Assembly (NCBI RefSeq): GCF_004004555.2
Contig: NZ_SACP01000032.1
Coordinates: 1 to 64,000, forward strand
DNA length: 64,000 bases
From: Methylobacterium oryzihabitans
GTDB taxonomy: Bacteria > Pseudomonadota > Alphaproteobacteria > Rhizobiales > Beijerinckiaceae
Reading direction: 5' to 3'
Every line of letters starts with the position of its first letter. Position 1 is the first letter of the stretch. This document shows, in pieces, positions 62,038 to 64,000 of the stretch. The notes below the pieces were generated by a model, which saw nothing but the letters and a program-made list of their open reading frames with translations, had not been told where the DNA came from and ran no database searches. The translations under genes and the position numbers were made by a program.

Positions 62038-62050
62038 GAGATGCCGGGCC

Positions 62051-63301
62051 TCAGCTCGGGCGGTCCATCTTGCAGGTGGTCGGGATCACGCTGTCCTGGG
62101 CGCTGACCTCGCCGGCGCCGGTCCAGCCCCAGCCGGTATTCTCGGAATCGAGCACCTTGCCGGTGTCGACCGGGCCGAAGCGCGAGATGTAGATCGTCTG
62201 GAACAACTGGTGGTCGTCGGGACGCATGAAGCTGTCCTTGCCGTACATCGTGTCGTTGTGGATCGACTCCATCGCCTTGGCGATCGCCTTCGGGTCGGTC
62301 GACTTCGCCTGGAGCGTGGCCTTGGCCAGGATGTTCATCAGGTTGATGACCCGCGGGTAGGTCAGCTCCTGGCCGGCCTTGGCCCGGAAGGCGACCTCGA
62401 TGTCGTGGCCCTCCTTCGAGGGCACGTTGGCGTAGCCCTCGGCGATCTGGAACACCTTGTCGGGCAGGTTGGCCTGCTTGATCGCCGTCGGGCCGCCGGT
62501 GCCGCCGCCGTAATAGGTGTAGAAGTTGGCCTGCAACCCGGCATCGCCCGCCGCCTTGAGCAGCAGCGCCATGTCCTGGGCCCAGTTGCCGGTGATGACG
62601 GAATCGGCGCCCGAGGCCTTGATCTTGGCGATGTAGGGCGAGAAGTCGTTGACCTTCTGCAGCGGCGCGACCTCGTCGCCGACGATCTGGATGTCGGGAC
62701 GCTTCTGCTTCAGCATCGCGCGGGCGGCGCTGCGCACCGCCTGGCCGTGCGAATAGTCCTGGTTGATGAGGTAGACCTTCTTGACCTCGGGCTTGTCCTT
62801 GATGAAGTTCGTCAGCGCCGCCATCTTGATGTCGGAATTGGCATCGAAGCGAAAATGCCAGTAATTGCATTTGGCATTGGTCAGCGCCGGATCCACCGCG
62901 GCATAGTTGAGGTAGATGACCTCCTTGCCGGGATTGCGGTCATTGTACTTGCCGACGAAGTCGATGATCGCCGCCGCGACGCTGGAGCCGTTGCCCTGCA
63001 CCACCACCCGGGCGCCGGCATCGATCGCCTTCTGGAGCTGGACGAGGCTCTCTTGCGGGTTGAGCTTGTTGTCGTAGCCGGTGACCTCGAGCTTCAGGTC
63101 CGGGTTCTTGGCGTTGAGGGTGTCGGCCATGAACTGGAAGGTCTTGAGGCCGGATTCGCCGGTGCTGGCGCCGCCGCCCGACAGCGGGTCGACGAACGCA
63201 ATCTTGAGGTTCATCGGCGCCGCGAGGGCCGGAACCGCCGCGACCAGCCCGGCCAGGGCCACGAGACCGGCGACGGTTCTGCGCGCGAATGTCTGACGCA
63301 A
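62051..63301 (-). CDS. livK: Branched-chain amino-acid-type ABC substrate-binding protein
   Basis: A periplasmic receptor of 416 residues with a Sec signal peptide (VAGLVALAGLVAAVPALA, cut near ALA-APM). The first lobe opens LKIAFVDPLSGGGASTGESG; the second lobe and C-terminal CKMDRP follow the HAAT family. The start codon is TTG at 63301, supported by GGAGGACATCGCC. Ligand specificity cannot be read; it need not be leucine, since this branch also carries aromatic or short-chain acids and amides. Confidence 0.93.
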   Translation of the reverse strand: MRQTFARRTVAGLVALAGLVAAVPALAAPMNLKIAFVDPLSGGGASTGESGLKTFQFMADTLNAKNPDLKLEVTGYDNKLNPQESLVQLQKAIDAGARVVVQGNGSSVAAAIIDFVGKYNDRNPGKEVIYLNYAAVDPALTNAKCNYWHFRFDANSDIKMAALTNFIKDKPEVKKVYLINQDYSHGQAVRSAARAMLKQKRPDIQIVGDEVAPLQKVNDFSPYIAKIKASGADSVITGNWAQDMALLLKAAGDAGLQANFYTYYGGGTGGPTAIKQANLPDKVFQIAEGYANVPSKEGHDIEVAFRAKAGQELTYPRVINLMNILAKATLQAKSTDPKAIAKAMESIHNDTMYGKDSFMRPDDHQLFQTIYISRFGPVDTGKVLDSENTGWGWTGAGEVSAQDSVIPTTCKMDRPS

Positions 63302-63541
63302 GGCGATGTCCTCCCGACGACGTTTCCTCGATACTCCGCCGCGGTCCGGCCCACCGTGTTCGGTGTCGCCGTCTCGCGCGGGGGCGCAACCCGCCGGCTC
63401 TGCCGGCCGTTGCGGGTCTCGCCCGGAGCGAGAACCTGCCCGCCGCCCCTCGGGCGGTCAAGTGGCGAAATGCCGGTCCGCAATGCGAAACAGGTTGCCG
63501 AACCGCTGCCGGCCGGTCAGGGTGTCGCCCGGGAAACCGGG

Positions 63542-64000
63542 ATGAACGCGGGGGCGGTCGGCAGCATGGCACGGGGCGTGGCACGTATCCCGGTGCGGAT
63601 CCCGACATCCGCGGCCGTGGCGATGCGGGATGTCGGGGCGTCCGGGGCGGTCGCGGCGCCGGACGGCGAGGACGGCGACCGCCAGTTCGTCACCGCGCTC
63701 GCCCGCGGCCTGCAGGTGCTGCGCGCCTTCCGGGACGCCGCCGAGACCCTCGGCAACCGCGAGATCGCCGCCCGCACCGGGCTGCCGAAGCCGACCGTGT
63801 CGCGGCTGACCCACACGCTGCTGACCCTCGGCTACCTCGTCCACGACGACGGCGAGCGCTACGGCCTCGGGCCCGCGGTGCTGGCGCTCAGCGCCGCCTT
63901 CCTGCGCCAGAACTCGTTCCCGCAGCTCGCCAGGCCCCACCTCCAGGACCTCGCGACGGCCGTCCAGGCCCACGTGGCGCTCGGGCTCCTCGACGGGGTG
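63542..64000 (+). CDS. IclR-family transcriptional regulator (5' part only)
   Basis: The frame is open to the right edge of the window (153 codons). It encodes the IclR winged helix-turn-helix (FVTALARGLQVLRAF, LGNREIAARTGLPKPTVSRL, THTLLTLGYLVHDDGERYGL) and the start of the effector domain. The start is uncertain: ATGs at 63542, 63566 and 63623 are in frame, none with a strong ribosome-binding site. It is divergent from livK across 240 bp and may control the Liv operon. In that gap I saw GCGAAATG and TGCGAAAC near 63474-63491 but no convincing operator. Confidence 0.88.
   Translation, partial: MNAGAVGSMARGVARIPVRIPTSAAVAMRDVGASGAVAAPDGEDGDRQFVTALARGLQVLRAFRDAAETLGNREIAARTGLPKPTVSRLTHTLLTLGYLVHDDGERYGLGPAVLALSAAFLRQNSFPQLARPHLQDLATAVQAHVALGLLDGV

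Overview
The window is very GC-rich bacterial DNA with dense, mostly operon-packed genes. Gene content fits an alphaproteobacterium of the order Hyphomicrobiales, most likely Methylobacterium or a close relative. The pointers are a KaiC-type ATPase beside an HWE-family histidine kinase, an actinobacterial-type long NAD synthetase, KatG, several Liv/TRAP/peptide uptake systems, and the short palindromic intergenic repeats common in this order. The genus is inferred from content and style; no marker gene or rRNA is present.

Layout. 1-3.8 kb: the N-terminal part of a proline-rich protein, then nadE with two small genes. 3.8-4.5 kb: an AT-richer gap with palindromic repeats. 4.5-10.6 kb: an SF2 helicase, a transglutaminase-like protein, the manganese importer mntH with an MntR-like box, trehalose phosphatase, a secreted FKBP isomerase and a YaiI-family protein. 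11.0-18.7 kb: tRNA-Arg(TCT), a DUF1203 protein, katG facing a MHYT-domain hybrid kinase, and small exported proteins. 19.1-26.2 kb: a fatty or aromatic acyl-CoA degradation cluster (enoyl-CoA hydratase, acyl-CoA ligase, acyl-CoA dehydrogenase, TetR, thiolase, orphan HAAT binding protein) around a TetR operator. 26.6-33.6 kb: a catabolic cluster (two dehydrogenases, an ABM monooxygenase, LysR) divergent from a TRAP transporter whose DctQ and DctM are fused. 33.8-40 kb: a hydrolase, FkbM methyltransferase, Dps, GST and a hybrid histidine kinase that begins with a ParD-like ribbon-helix-helix. 40-48 kb: a Yej/Opp-type ABC importer with a chemoreceptor and a HbpS/GlcG-like gene inserted among its genes. 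48-53.4 kb: an acyltransferase, an esterase-like protein, the KaiC/pseudoreceiver-kinase pair, a GlsB-like protein and a transporter remnant. 53.4-58 kb: an ABC exporter, trmL, an HdeD protein, a COQ10-like protein and lipA. 58.2-64 kb: a complete Liv importer (livF-G-M-H-K) divergent from a partial IclR regulator.

Repeats are a major theme. There are at least five short dispersed families. In two of them the copies differ by paired, compensating changes in hairpin stems, so folding appears to be under selection. One 161-bp element is present twice with no difference. No CRISPR array, rRNA, prophage or intact insertion sequence was seen.

The most interesting items are: the overlapping KaiC-like ATPase and pseudoreceiver-HWE kinase genes; the ParD-type antitoxin fold fused to a hybrid kinase with no toxin next to it; the LivF/LivG pair whose changed motifs fall on one and the same composite ATP site; and the covarying repeat hairpins.
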